Below are positions 27,501 through 42,034 of a DNA stretch of 64,000 nucleotides, piece by piece. The stretch comes from Timema cristinae (taxonomy: Eukaryota; Arthropoda; Insecta; Phasmatodea; Timematidae): contig JBCFYV010000100.1 of NCBI GenBank assembly GCA_039000515.1, positions 34,708,421 to 34,772,420 on the forward strand, given 5' to 3'. A model generated the notes under the pieces. It ran no database searches. It saw nothing but the letters and a program-made list of their open reading frames with translations, and was not told the DNA's origin. How positions within the stretch are numbered: position 1 is the first letter of the stretch; every line of letters begins with the position of its first letter. A program made the position numbers and the translations under genes.

Positions 27501-30500
27501 CAAAAAAGTGTGTTTGATGGAGAACATTATATGTACCATTGTGTGTTTGTGTTTTCTTACTGTCGAAAATAGTAAATCTATTGCAAAATTGTTTTGTAAT
27601 GATATCAGCCTTGTTTGAATCCTTTTTTATCCACATCTATTAATAATTTGTCTTATTTATGAAAACAATGTGGAACAACAGGCACAGTCAGTCCATGAAA
27701 GCATTGAAAACACTGATTGACTACTTTAAGCTTAATAAAACCTTATTTTATATTTATAAATAGCTCTAAGCTCTCAAACCTAATATGTTTTATAATTTTG
27801 TCAGCAACTTTGTTTGAGCATTATATTGGTCAAGAGTGACGGTGGGTCTGTCTTCAGTTTCAAAACTGAGTTCATACATTTCTAACACACTAAACAATTA
27901 TTCAGTTTTATAATTTGTGTTTGGAACCTTTTATAACCTTTTCTTCTTTGCTTTTTTCCAGATCCTCTTGGATGTGAGCCCAATGAGTTCCGCTGCAACA
28001 ACAAGAAGTGTGTTTTGAAGACATGGAGGTGTGACTCTGATGATGACTGTGGAGATGGTTCTGACGAGGCCAATTGTGCAACAAACCCTCCAGGTACCAT
28101 CCAACATGCATTACTCACCTCTTAAGACCCTAATTTGTGGTAAATAAATGATTAGGTTTTGTTAAATAATAAGTATAAGGCTAGTATAATATGTCGCTAA
28201 ATATATATATATATTTTTATGTTGAAAATTGTTTCGATTTAACTCATATCTAAGTGATAATATGTTTTGAATAGGAAAATACTAGCTAAAATTCTTATAC
28301 ACTTTTTACTGTCCCTGTAGGCCTACTAGATATACAACCTTTTAAAGAAGAAAATTATAAAAATAACTAGCTTATTTTATAATTCTCATCATTATCATCA
28401 TCATCGTCATCATGAAATGTTTCCAGCCTAATGGTTGGGCTCTCACATTTGTTGCTATCCTCACTTCCCGTGTCTATGTTGGTCTCGATTGCTCTATTTT
28501 TCCTCCAAACTCAACACCATCATTATCTTTGGAATTCTCTCTTTTTCAATCCTCATTACATGACCATACCATTTCACTGTTGCTTCCTCTACAATCTCAT
28601 GTAGCCACTGTACCCCTACTCTTGCCCAAACATCTTTGTTTCTAGTCCTATTCCTCCTGGTGACAGCTAGCATGCTCCTCAAAAACTTAATTCCTGTGGA
28701 CTCAGCTTTACCTGTCTTTCATGCATCTAATGTCTAGGTACAGACCATCCACAATATGAGAGGTGTTATCTGACAGATAGTAAAAGTTACTATACATATC
28801 CATTCTCCAAACCATATGAGCTGCAAGTTTATATGTTTATTTACTGTTACTTTTAGCAATCAGAACATTGACACAAACAAACGATTTGTTTTAAATTACT
28901 AACCTCTTACATTATTGAAATACAAAATTATGAAACTTGATTTTTCTTTTGTGTCAGAGCAGAGTCTATGGTTCAATTATAAAATTATTTTCAAACTAGT
29001 GTTTCAAAAATGAAATGAGAATGTTGAACTAGTCGAAACAAGGGTGGTTGATGATGTCATACAAACCGTCAAGCAGATGTCTTTTCTTATGCTGTTTAAA
29101 ACATAAAAACATTTTATTTGGAACCTAATATTTTGTATAATTCTAACGCTAGTTTATAAAAACATTTTTTTAATTTTATTTTGGTGGCCATTTATATAAC
29201 AAGATACTAGTGTGAATATAATACTTTTTATTAATTTATTTTGTTCTTTCAATAAGTTATCAAAAGGCTAATTACACAGTAATCCTTAGGGAAGTGTTAT
29301 TAGACTCTTGTTTGATAACACTTTTTATTGATAGTCTGTTCATGATAGGTTTTTACCTGGATTACAGTTCAAAAATTATATATCTAGGTTTTGGGTTTCC
29401 AACACTTGTTAAAGATCACTTTTTTGTTATAAGTGTTACGTTTTTTAATTACATGTTAAATTTTACATTTAAAATGATGTAAGCTTAGGTAAATTAGTGA
29501 TTATTTATTTAATATTTAATATATTATCTTCTAGTTTCCCTAGACTATTTATATTGAGATAGTGTAACATAACACTGAAACTTGTCATCATAGAAGTCTA
29601 AAGCTCAGCTGAGGAGATTGAAATATAAGATTAACAAAGAAGTTTTAATTTTATAATATTTTTAGTTCCTTTAAAACAAGTTTTTATATTATTTTTACTG
29701 GCTTTAAAAACCCTTTTTAAAACATTCCATAGCTACGAGATATCTGTGAGGTACAGTAAATAGTTGATCATTAATGTATTTTTCTACATAAAACTAATCT
29801 TGATTAGAGATGTCACGATACCTGTTTTTCTCAACTCCGATTCTTGAACATTTCCTATTTCATTATTTTCCCAAACATCCAAACTCATATAAAAACATCC
29901 TTATTCAAATTCATAGAACATAAAAAAAAACACTAAAAAATGTAAATAGTATCAAAAACAATTCATTCTCAATTTTGTCAAAGAAAAAGATCCATTCTAC
30001 AAAGTATTGAAGCATATCATACATGATCAATAAATTAATAATGAATTACAATAATGAATGTATTTTTACCTACAATTAAATCCTCACCGAGTCAAACATT
30101 TAAAATAATTTAAAAATGGTGTAATAAACAACGATCGAAAACACAAGTCTTTTAAATTCAATAAATAGAGTCTGTAGCTGAACCAAAATACATAGTAAAT
30201 AAAAGCAAATGAACTGATATAGAGATAACCGATTACTGCTCATTCTGAATTTTGCCCTTTTTTTCAGTTGCCTTTCATTGAAAGCTAAGAATTGAAGTAT
30301 CAAGAATCATAATATTAAGATCAATTGTCGATTCGTTCAATACCAGTAAGAATTGAAGGTATATCAAGGTATCAAAGAATTGAGTTTGACAACCCTAGTC
30401 TTAATACATAAATTTAAAAATGAAGTGTTTTATGATGTCAATAAAAAACAACCTTTGTTGCAGGTTCTCCTTGCCGATACCATGAGTTCCAGTGTCAAAC

Positions 30501-33500
30501 GGGCAACCAGTGTATACCAAAGTCTTTCCATTGTGATCTGGAAATTGACTGTCAAGATGGCAGTGATGAAGTGGGATGCTGTAAGCTATTTTATTTTACT
30601 ATCAATTAATGGTTTGCGAGTATATTTTTTTTTTTTACTCAAAATTAAATTAGAATCCAGTTTGGATTAAAACATTTGAGTTTTGCTCCCGATTGACTTA
30701 CAAATTTATCAAAGGTTCTTGTATTCTTCTTGGTTTCTCCACTCTACTTTTGTTTCTTTCTTTTTGTTCATACATCTTATAATCTATTCTTAGATTCAAT
30801 ATTTCTTCACAAATTTTGATGTTTTGTTTCTCAATAGAAAAAAATATAGAACAAACAGAATGTGGATTGTCCTATAAAACTATTTTCTTACAGTGACCTT
30901 ACTGATTATGATCAATCATGGTTATTTTGGTCACACTCAAATATTATTTTAAAGTACTTGCTGATTTAATAAAATTAATTTTTAGTGAACTGAAGCTAAA
31001 CTTCAGTATTTAATGAGCTTTCCTTGACTCTTGTATTATAATAAAATTATATTATTAATTATTAAAAAGATGTTTATATCTCCTGTATAAAATATTATTT
31101 TCTTTCTATCTTCCAGCTGCGTCATACATTCAAGTTCCACCGCCACCCATGGTGAACCTGAACATTGGCTCTGTTTTCACCATCACATGCACAGCAATTG
31201 GTGTCCCCACGCCTGAGGTCGTCTGGCGTCTCAACTGGGGCCATATTCCACCCAAGTGTACCACGACAAGTTCCAATGGTCTCGGTACCCTCACATGCCC
31301 AGATGTTCAGGTCAGAGGGCTCACAATGAACTACAGTCCAATTTTCGTACTAAGAGCTTTTTATAATTTTGACGATCTTATCATATTTCTACTTTACTTG
31401 TCGATAACTTTTTCCAAGGTTTGAATTCAAATACAAGATTCAAGATTCAGAGGTAAAATGAAGATTCGGATCTTTAAAACAGTGGGCCCTTCTCTAAAAT
31501 AGATAAGAAAAGGGATAGCTGAAAATCTCCTGACTTGACCTATGAATACATGAAAGAAGATTTAAATAACCTTTATACCTGTTTATCAAGGTGTTTCCTA
31601 TGAAAATTTGATTTTACTATGTGATAAACTTGGTTTGGTTTTCATTTATTAGCCACATGTTTTTACATCAAGTAATTAATTTCTAGGAGGTATTTTGTAA
31701 TTCTAGAAATAGTTTATAAAATTGTCAAATGCTTTCACAACCAGTTATTTTAGTTGTTTGCCAAACTTTGCCTCGCTGTATTTTTGTGACTTTATACATT
31801 ATTATCATCCTCTAGGAATCAGACCAAGGTGCCTACAGCTGTGAGGCTATCAACACCAAAGGATCCACTTTTGCTATACCTGACTCCATCTTGGTTGTGA
31901 ACAAACCAGACTCAGTCTGCCCGCGTGGTTACTTCAACGAAGAGGCTTCTACTCGAAGCGATTGCATCTCTTGCTTCTGTTTTGGCGTCACCACAGAGTG
32001 TAAAAGTGCAGACTTGTTCACTTACCAGGTAAGGAATACTGAAATTATTAAGGGGCCAACTCTATAAGTGAGAAATTGCCATACAGATTTACATTTTCAA
32101 CAAAATATTTAATTCTACAAATCATTATTTCAAATTATGTCTCACACCTTAATGAAGTTGAAAAATTCCAACAGTGGACTTTATTCTTAACTACCTCATA
32201 GTTTTGAATCTCTTGCTGTATCTAATACGTATTGTTTGTGTTTTTATATAAACCATTAATTATCGTGAATTCAGTTTTTTATCCTATTAAAGTCTTCTTG
32301 CAACATTTTTTAGCTCTATATGCATTTTTTTGCACCGCACACAGCCTTTTGTCATAAGCATACATAAATATACCACAGTTCTGTATACAGTTTACCATTG
32401 TTCTTTTATGGATTAAATATAATATTGGCCTATGAATAGAGCCTTGTGGTACTTCGATATTTATACCCAATTCTTCACTTTCTATATTATTTATTTCTAC
32501 TATTATTTTCCTAGTTGTTGGATAACTTTTAAACCATTCATAAATATTACCTCTGATAGTAATTTTATCAAGTGATTCTAGTAAAATATCTTTATCTAAT
32601 CAATCTAACGCTTTTGACATGTCTATAAATTCTATAGTTACATGTTTGATTTCGTTTAATTTCTCTAACATTAGTAGTAATTGTAGTAGTAGATGTAGTA
32701 GTAAACGGTACTGCCGCTGAAATAAGCTGAACCATGCTATAAATATGTGCACAACACTCACAATGCACTATGTATGCACAGTTTGTGCACATATCCATAC
32801 ACCAAGCTGCATCCATACAAAACATTAGATGCAACAAACTTATTTACCCTAACTTCCTGGTTTACTTTTTAAGATATCTTTTATGAACCATCCCCTACCA
32901 CATGTTTAAGATGTGCACAAATTTTACACCAGTGAGTTAGGAATAGGTAAGATAGTATTCAGAAGAAATTTGGCCACTTTTGTTAGGGAAGAATGTCTTA
33001 AATAATTTAGAAAAAAACACCCTAAGTTCACCTTAACCGGATTTTAACCTCAACCCTGTTATCGACAGTCCACTCTATTGGGAGACTGTTAGCTTAGACC
33101 ACACAATCACTCAAGTGGGTCTTAGCTTCTCCTTTATATAAAATGCTCAAAATTGTTAATGCTTGATGTTAGTCTTAATTTTGAAACTATCTTTAAAGCA
33201 AAAGTACTATTGAAAATATTTGTGTTGGTACCATTTTACATAGGGATAGTAGTTGATAAATATATATAATATTTGCAACCAGTATTAAAAAAGTCTTAAA
33301 AAATCAATATATATTTGTTTAAAAAGTAACAAAGTGAAATCTGGTTTTTGCAATTTATGTTTGTAGGATACTAACTTGTCAGACACTATTTATCCGAGCA
33401 AACAAAAAAAAAAATCATCCAAGTTGTCGATATATTAATTCACTCTAAAGTTGTTGAAAAATAATTGTAACACTTGTTTTCTTATTGAGTGGAATTTTAA

Positions 33501-36500
33501 TCAATGACATATGGGAAAACCATACTAGTGGTTTTATTGTTTGTTTTTTTCTCTTCATTGTTTAATTGATATTTTGTCCTTTCAGTTGCCACCCCCATTG
33601 AACCAATACCAGCTAGTGAGTGTTAGAACAGAACCTTCAATCAGTATCTTACCAGACCCTCCATTCAGAAATTTCCAACCAACTCTTAGGCCTCTCAACA
33701 GGAATGGATTTCAAGTGAGTTTTTACACAATAAGTTCCTTTTTTCATATATTGTACTTAATTCTTTGTATAAATTAACATTAATTTATCTAGGAAAATAT
33801 TATGATTTTTAATGAGTCAATATTAGTTTATCTTCATTTTTAAATTAATGTATTATGTATGAAATAAAGGTCATTGAGCAAAAACAATTGGTAATAAATA
33901 AAATGATAGAATATTAGGAAAATGGTAGAGCACAAATAAAAGTAAAAACACTAACACATATTTACACACACACATATCATATGTTAGTTTTTTTACTTTT
34001 ATTTGTGCTCTACAATTTTCCTAATATTCTATTATTCTATTTATTACAAATAAATCAATGTATTGAAATGTTATACTTTAATCTTATGTAGTATTAGTTG
34101 ACATTTTGAGGTATATCTGAACCTATCACCCCCTCTCCCCGCTTGGCGGTTTAGCTGATAACAGTAGGTATCTATTCATAAATATTAGACCTTTAGCTCA
34201 TTCCTGACGTGTTTACTGTCTTGTCACTTACCACTTTTCTCAGAAATGCTAATGCTCAAAACATTCACGTGTCACTCCTCTCTTCGACCTGAGACTTTGT
34301 TGTCATGATTTCTCTTGCTCCTAGGTGTATACATCATCAGCAGAGTCGCCATCTGACAACACCTACCTGTATTTCTCACTACCAGAGAATTACAACGGAA
34401 ACCAGCTTAAATCTTATGGGGGATACTTGAAGTATACAGTCAACTATGAAGGACAGGGAAGGCCAATATCAGCACCTAACGTTATTCTCAGTGTAAGTAG
34501 TTATTAACAGTAATAAAAGTATAATATTAATTATTGCAAAATGGATATAAAATTTATTTGTAATCTATCTAGGCACTTAGTAAATAAGAAAAACCTGAAA
34601 AAAACCATTGAATTTTGTATGAAAAATAGAAGTTGGTGGATTTAAAAAAGAATCTAATCTTGAGATATTTTTGCAGTTATTTTTTGAAACATCAAGTTGA
34701 AGACAATAATCCAGCATAAATTTATAAACTATTTGTTTTATCTCTGGCTCATACAATTTTGTTAAGATAACTGACATTCATGTCATTCTTCTGTCAAGTA
34801 TTAAGTAGAAAACAGGAAGAATGATATTTTTTTATTTGGGAAAATTTATAGGCCTATTTTTTGACTGGAAAAACTGAAAAGTTAGTGAAACTATAACATC
34901 AATTTGTAGGCCCCTAGAAATAAGTTTTTACATTAAGTCTCAATATTTTTACTGCTCAAACTCTTAAAATTGTTATAATAACATTAAAATAAGTAACTCT
35001 CAAATTGTAAGAGCTTAAATTTGTGGAGTATAAATAAATAAAAACAATATAATAAAACTACTAATAGTTTTGTTGTATATTATTAATATATTGTATGTTA
35101 AGTTGGTAGTTTTAAGAAATGTTATGAGTGACACATAAATATACTCAGTGCAATATTGTAACTTCTTAAATAAGTAGCATGATAAAAGCTACTCTGATAT
35201 TAGCTGAAATAATGATTTAATTATTGTGTAATGGACCAAACAGGGTTAAAATATTTATCAATACAGTTATAGACTTTTTTTTTCTATAGAAATTGATTGT
35301 ATTATTTTGTGTTATATAAATTGTTTGCATTTGCAATATTTATATTATTGCTCAAACAACTTTGTCAATCCTGTAGGGTAATGGATACGTCCTGACCCAC
35401 CGCAGTAGAGACGCACCAGCCGGACGCGACACAGAGGTGACTGTCCGCATTTTCTATGGAGAATGGTACAAGGCGGGAAGCCCTCAGTCGGGCGATACGC
35501 TCAATGTTCTTGCCACCAGAGAGGAGATAATGATGGCTCTTGGAGACACCACACACGTTCTCATCAGGTCAGGATTGCATACCAACCTGTGAAAGTCGAG
35601 GGATTTTTTCATACCGGAATAAACTAAAAATGTTGGGGGGGGCTTTAATTAAAAACGGGGATCAATTAGGGACTTTAAATACTATGCAAAGAAAAAAAAT
35701 GTATATATATGTTTCTCATAGCACCTAAATATTTAAATAAAAGTTATTTGGAATAGAGCACTAGCTAAATTATGGTTTAAATTAGGAGGGATAGCCAGCA
35801 CACTTACCTTGGTGATACTGGAGTAGAAATTGTTTAGATAGAACACTAAAAAACACAAACACATTTTTAACAATAATCTTTCACTGTTACAGCTTCATCA
35901 GTCGAGTCTACTTTTTTTACCTGATGAAGCTGTTTGTGACAAAGAAAACATATCCTTAAAAATGTATTTGTGTGATTTTTAGTGTTCTACCTAAACAATT
36001 TCTGCTCCAGAATCACCAAGGTAAGTGTGCTGGCTATCCCTCCTAATTTAAACCTTAAATCAAAGTTAGAGAACTTGTTTCTCACAAGTTAACAAAATGT
36101 ATTTCCTAGAGATCTGCTGGCATTTGTAATCACTGTAATAACTGGAAAAAATCTTTATTACCAAGGAAAATTGAAGAAAATATTTTTATAGTGAAAATTG
36201 AAAAATGTTGTCTAAAAATCTTGAAAAGTATGAAAATTTTATAAAATAAAAGTTCTGTGGTAAACCTGAATATGCACTAACCTAGCTTAGGGGCCAAGGG
36301 CATCATCCAAAGGATCTATAATATTGTTGAAAATATGTATTTGACCCAACTTTATCGTAAAGTATATTTATTGCTAATAATTATCTTATTTGACCATAAT
36401 TTTTGATATACAAAGTCTGGGTTGGACAAACTATTATTAATGACACATAATCTTAACCATCACCAGTTTGCAACCTGTGATTAGGTTAGTTTAGTAAAAT

Positions 36501-39500
36501 GTCTTCATCTTCCTCCCACAAGTGACACAAGATTTGAGAAAAATAAAACAATAATAAGCAACCAGACAAATACAATAGATTAAAAATTATTACAAATAAA
36601 ATGAAAAAACAAAAAAATAATTAATATATAAATCTAGAGGAGAAAATATTTAAAAGAATGCTACTTGATTTATTTTTAATCTCCACTCAACATAAGTGTG
36701 TTTTCTGCTTAGATAAATGTCTAACTTTTATTTTCTCCACAAATTTTGCCAGATCGCAGTATGTTGATGGTACTGTACTCGACACTTCAGTATTCAATAT
36801 TGCTCTGGACTCTGCTGGTGTTCGCAACACGGGACTAGGTCAAGCCACTTTTGTCGAAGAGTGTCGTTGCCCCGCAGGTTACACCGGACTTTCTTGTGAG
36901 GTGAGTATTTAGTGGTTGGTTCTTATGTTGGGTTTTGCTTTTGGCTTTTTTAGGAGTTTTATCATTTAAATCAAATAACAACCTTCTTCTCTTTTTACTT
37001 CCTACCTTCATTTCCTGAGCTCATTAACTTACTTGAGTAAAACTGTCAAATTGCATCACACAAAAAATTATTTTCATCTAGTAGCTAAAGTTCGCTTTTC
37101 ATAAGAGAAGCACAAAATACAATTTTTTTTTTTTTTTTTTTTTTGGTCAACCAGTATTACTTTCTACTAATCCACAGGTCCCGGGTTTTATTCCCGGAGT
37201 AACCGTGGGTATTTTTCCTAAAGGGTAATTAATTGTACCTATTGTCACTATGGGCTAGATATCTAGGTTTAAGGGTCGTATGCAAGAACTTGACTAAGTG
37301 GATGCTTTGTTGATATAGCATGAGTTTGCTTGTGTCATCATAAGTTAAAAGGTGGATTGATAGTGTGCTCAGGACCACACTATTGGTCCACTAAGCATTC
37401 ATATATGTTCTTGCATACCACCATGAGACTTTTGCTGGAACCACAAAATCAGTACCTGTAACTACATGGTGCCCCAACCTCATATGATTTCATGTATGAA
37501 TACATGAAAGTAGATCTAGTAACTTTTTTTAGCAATCAGATAACATATCAATTCATAAGAAAATTGGGGTGCAGTTGGACACCGACCAAGAATCAGTCCT
37601 TTGTGCTATTAGCTAGGACTAAAAATATGAAATAACCACAGTTGTAGGTAAAATACTATGCTTTCCTATTAAATATTTTGTAGACACTTTAGGGGTCCGC
37701 ACCCCTCCATTGAGTATTTTTGTATCAAAAGAGGTTTAAATCCCTGTTCATCTCACACAAATCTCTTTGCCAGCCCAGCGGCACCACTGGAGAATAATCA
37801 AGTCCTTTTTCCCAGGCTACCGGGTACCCGAAACCCGCCCCGGAAAAGATGATACTCAATTTTGGGTAATCCCTTAAATACTAGAATCACAACCACCAGT
37901 GACTCAGGGTCAGCCCTAAACTATGAGTAATAAATTACTCCGAGCACACAGGACACTACCTGGGTAGCTCAGTGTTAGTACATCAGAGAGCTAAGACAAA
38001 GGTCCCAGGTTCAATTCCTTGGTTCTAGGTATGCACTTTCAACTAATTTTACTTTATTGGGGTATGTTCTTTGAGCATATTGTTTTCTAATCAATGTGTG
38101 AATCTTATCCTCTCATTTTTATCAAATCCAATCATTTAATGCCTTTTTCTATTTGTGTCTACTTTATTAAACCATGGATTATATTTTAATTGCTTTATTT
38201 TCTCTATTTCTCACAGCAATGTGCACCAGGCTACAACCGCCGAAAGTCAGGACCTTGGCTGGGTCTTTGCACCAGGGAGCCTGTGAGATGTCCTTCAGGC
38301 TACTATGGAGACCCCAGCCGCAACATCCCTTGTCAAGTGTGTCCATGCCCGCTGACCAACCCTTCCAACCAGTGAGTGCAATCTCAGCTTTGTTTCAAGC
38401 TCCAAACAATTATTTTGTATTAAGTTTTGATATAGTTCATCAATTAAAATTTACAGACATCTTAGCTCAGTCATTAGCGGGTTCTTTCTACTGAGCTAAG
38501 GGTTCCAGGTTCGATTCCCAACATGGGTATAAAATTTATCATTGGTGAAATCTGGGTTTGCCCTTTCACGGTGATGAATTAACGGCCAGGGACTGGATGT
38601 TGTGGCTGTTCTAGTCTTAAGTAAGTAAGTAAGTAAGTAAGTAAGACATGAAGCTATGACAGGCCTAGCCAGCCGATAGTAGAAAATATATTGCTTGAAT
38701 AAAAAACCCACCCAAGCCACACGCTGGAAACAGTAATGGGTGTAAAAAAAAAGTTACAAACATATTCTATTTTTTGTTTTAGCAGCATTGAAGAAATGAT
38801 ATTTGACGTTATGGCTGTATTTGCAACAGCAGCATCTGAGACTTGTTTAAACAAGTGGTTTGGATGAGAATTTGATATCAGTTTACAGACATGACTGATA
38901 ATTTCACCTCAAATTGTGATCCAAATAACTTGTTATATAATTTTCTCTGATGTCAGCTGTTTACAACCGAAACACCTGAAAGTTATTTCTTATAAGCAGC
39001 TCAAGCCCCAAAACATAGGATTTAAATTTAACACCAACTAAAATTATTCATCAACTTTGAATACTGGGGCTCTGCAAATATTCGGTTATCGAGCTTTGAA
39101 ATAAGCTTTAAATAGGAGTTCGAGTTTGAGCATTGTTTTGTGTCTAAAATTATCAGAATTTGCTGAGTAAAGATTTGTATTTTGTTATAAAAAGTCAGAG
39201 TAAAATATATACTTTTGGTTAAAATAGTAGCATATCAACTCTTACTTAAGTTTCTGATGAAAAAAAAAAATAAATTGGGAAGCTCCCCCATAAAATACTA
39301 AAGATAGGAGGTTAAAAATAACTATCTAGTTTGCTTGGACATGGTTTTCTCCTTCATCTATATTTTTTAATATTTACCTCTGGTAAAAATATGGCCGTTA
39401 CAATCTTTGATTCAAACGCATCTATTAACATTATTCCTTGCTCGAGGAAAATACATTTCCTAGACTCGAGGAACTTTTTCTTGGTTATTGGAAAGTTGTC

Positions 39501-41987
39501 ATGATCGCATTTAATCAAAAAAATTGACCATAATTGGCATTTAAAATGTCTAGTTGTATTTTTTATGAAAATATTTTATTTTGTGTTATTTTATGCATGT
39601 ATTATCAATTAAAAAAAATACTATAAAGAACTTTAAATGGGTTCTGACAGCCAATTTAATGTTATAACTAAAAGTTTGGGAAAACAAGTCTCGTGAATTT
39701 TCAATGTCTTTACTACAACTTTTATAAAATTAAATTATGGTTTATAATTATACTCCATTATAACTTCATGGTAATTAGCATTTGTAAGCAAATCAACAGA
39801 AAAACCTTGAAGATGTACCCTTAAGTACAGTAGTGATACTTAATTGGTGTTATCTTTAAATGCTCATATAATACATTTTTATATTATTTTAGTAATAATA
39901 ATTATTATCATTATTTTCTTGTCTAATTTAGGTTTGGACGCACCTGCCAGCTTGACACAGATGGAGATGTTACCTGTGATTGTCCTCAAGGGTACATTGG
40001 ACGTCGTTGTGAGCAATGTGCTGCCGGCTACCAAGGCAACCCTCTTATCCCTGGAGACTCTTGCTCAAGAGGTGAACTGATAGATCTCTATATTAAACAT
40101 TGTTTAATAAACTTCAAGAGAACTAGAGATGTGTCAAATAATATATTTAGTGAATCCAAATATTAAATTTTCTTTTGAATCTTAAACTGCTAGGGGTGTG
40201 CTTCGAAACCAACATCAGCTTCGACTTGACTTCAAAACAAATTCTGAACTTGAAGTTTCCCCAATAAAAATATTGACAGCTAAAAAACTCAATATATGTT
40301 CAATTATAGCCATTCTGAGCTGTTTTGTAAATTACAAATTAATATTTATGTGAAAAAAATCTGAAGAAATTGAATTGTATGTTGTGATAATAACTTGATT
40401 TGTCAGTGTAACATGAAATATTACAAACAATTGTGCAGTAAAATATTTTCCAAGTAATGTTAGTGAACAAAGTAATTTAAATAACCACATTATATTATTT
40501 TTTTCAATTATAAAACTACTAAAAGAAAATATTCAGACTTCGATTTGGCTTCAAGAATATTTCATATATTCGATTCGAGTTTGCTTCTAATTGAAAAAGT
40601 GGACTTTGCACACCCCTAAATGAACTCTCGTATTTTTTTAAATGTTTAATTTTAGTTAAAGTGAACTATTTAAAATACAATTTAAAAAAAAGTTGTTTAA
40701 GTCTTGATGCCATGGACAAATGCTATTTTATTGGTCTTCTCTTTTATGTCATAAGCAACAAAGAGACATTTTTAAAATTCTATCAATACAATTTTGTTTT
40801 TTTATGCAATTTTACTCCTCTTGCAACTAAAAGTCTTCATAGTTCCTTTAACTAACTGATTAGAAAACTTTTACGAATATCGCATCTTTAGAATACCATA
40901 GGATTTGAGCATCCCATTTCTACTAAAAATGTTACCTGAGTCTATGTCATTGTTAGAATGAAACTTTATTTGTTGTTTTTGTCAAATATTTACTTAAAAT
41001 GGTTACATTTCAGGCTCTTGTGACCACGCTGGGAGTCTTTCAGTTCAACCAAACCCAACTTCAGGAGAATGTGATTGTAAGGTAATTGTCATCCTATAGC
41101 GACTATCGGTAATACACAATGAAAAATATTAATGTATGCTTAATACCGTAAACAAAAATTATACATGAAATCAAATGTTTGGTAGGCATAGCTAAACAAT
41201 TTATCTTTATGTGTTTTTTTCATGCCTCAATCATTTGTTGTAAATGGTGAGTACCTATTATTAAAATATGTAATATGAAAACTAAAATATTTAAAGTTTT
41301 ATTAATCAGAAATATTAATAATATCATCGTTTTTCTTTTCAGAACTAAATGTAATTTGTATTAAAATTTTATCATGAATTTTGGTTTTTTGCTTAGTCAA
41401 GATTTTATTTTATGTTCTATTACTTTGTTAAGAATATTCGTTTTTGACATAAAAAATCATTTAATTTTTCAATTTTATTAATGAGGTGGCCCAATAATTA
41501 AATAATTCTATAATAACGGAAATTGATTAAAATAAAGGAAAATGATAAACAAACTAAGACATGTAAGCTTGATGAGGAAATCCCACTTAGGTAAAGAGGT
41601 AAAATGTGGTAAGAGTCCAATGCACAAAAGTGAGATTTTATTTCGTTCTTCTATAGTTGAAATAGGAACTCTCACACATTTTAAACACAAATTTAGTAAT
41701 ATTTTGGCATTGTTGTCTTCATCAAACAAAAAGATAAGAAAGAATACTACAGTGTCTTTAGCGGTTTCTTTATCAATTCAAATTGAAATAATTTGGTGTT
41801 TGTGGAAAGTGTATTATTCCCTCTTCTCTTTTTTTTTTTATAAAGACAACAATGTACTGAAATATTACTCAATTTATTTAAAAATATATGTTTAAATATG
41901 TGTGACTATTATTAGTATAGAAGATAAAAGAAAGAAATAAGATGTAACCTTGGTGCATTGGATTTTTCCCACATTTTGACTCTTTCC

Positions 41988-42034
<47 letters not shown>

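Noticed and set aside
28412..28645. 77-codon + strand frame
   Set aside because: Antisense shadow of the LINE C-terminal remnant on the - strand.
35365..35556. 63-codon - strand frame
   Set aside because: Antisense shadow of perlecan exon 17.
41542..41895. 117-codon + strand frame
   Set aside because: No domain, AT-driven composition, no fitting splice phases. Probably chance within an intron.
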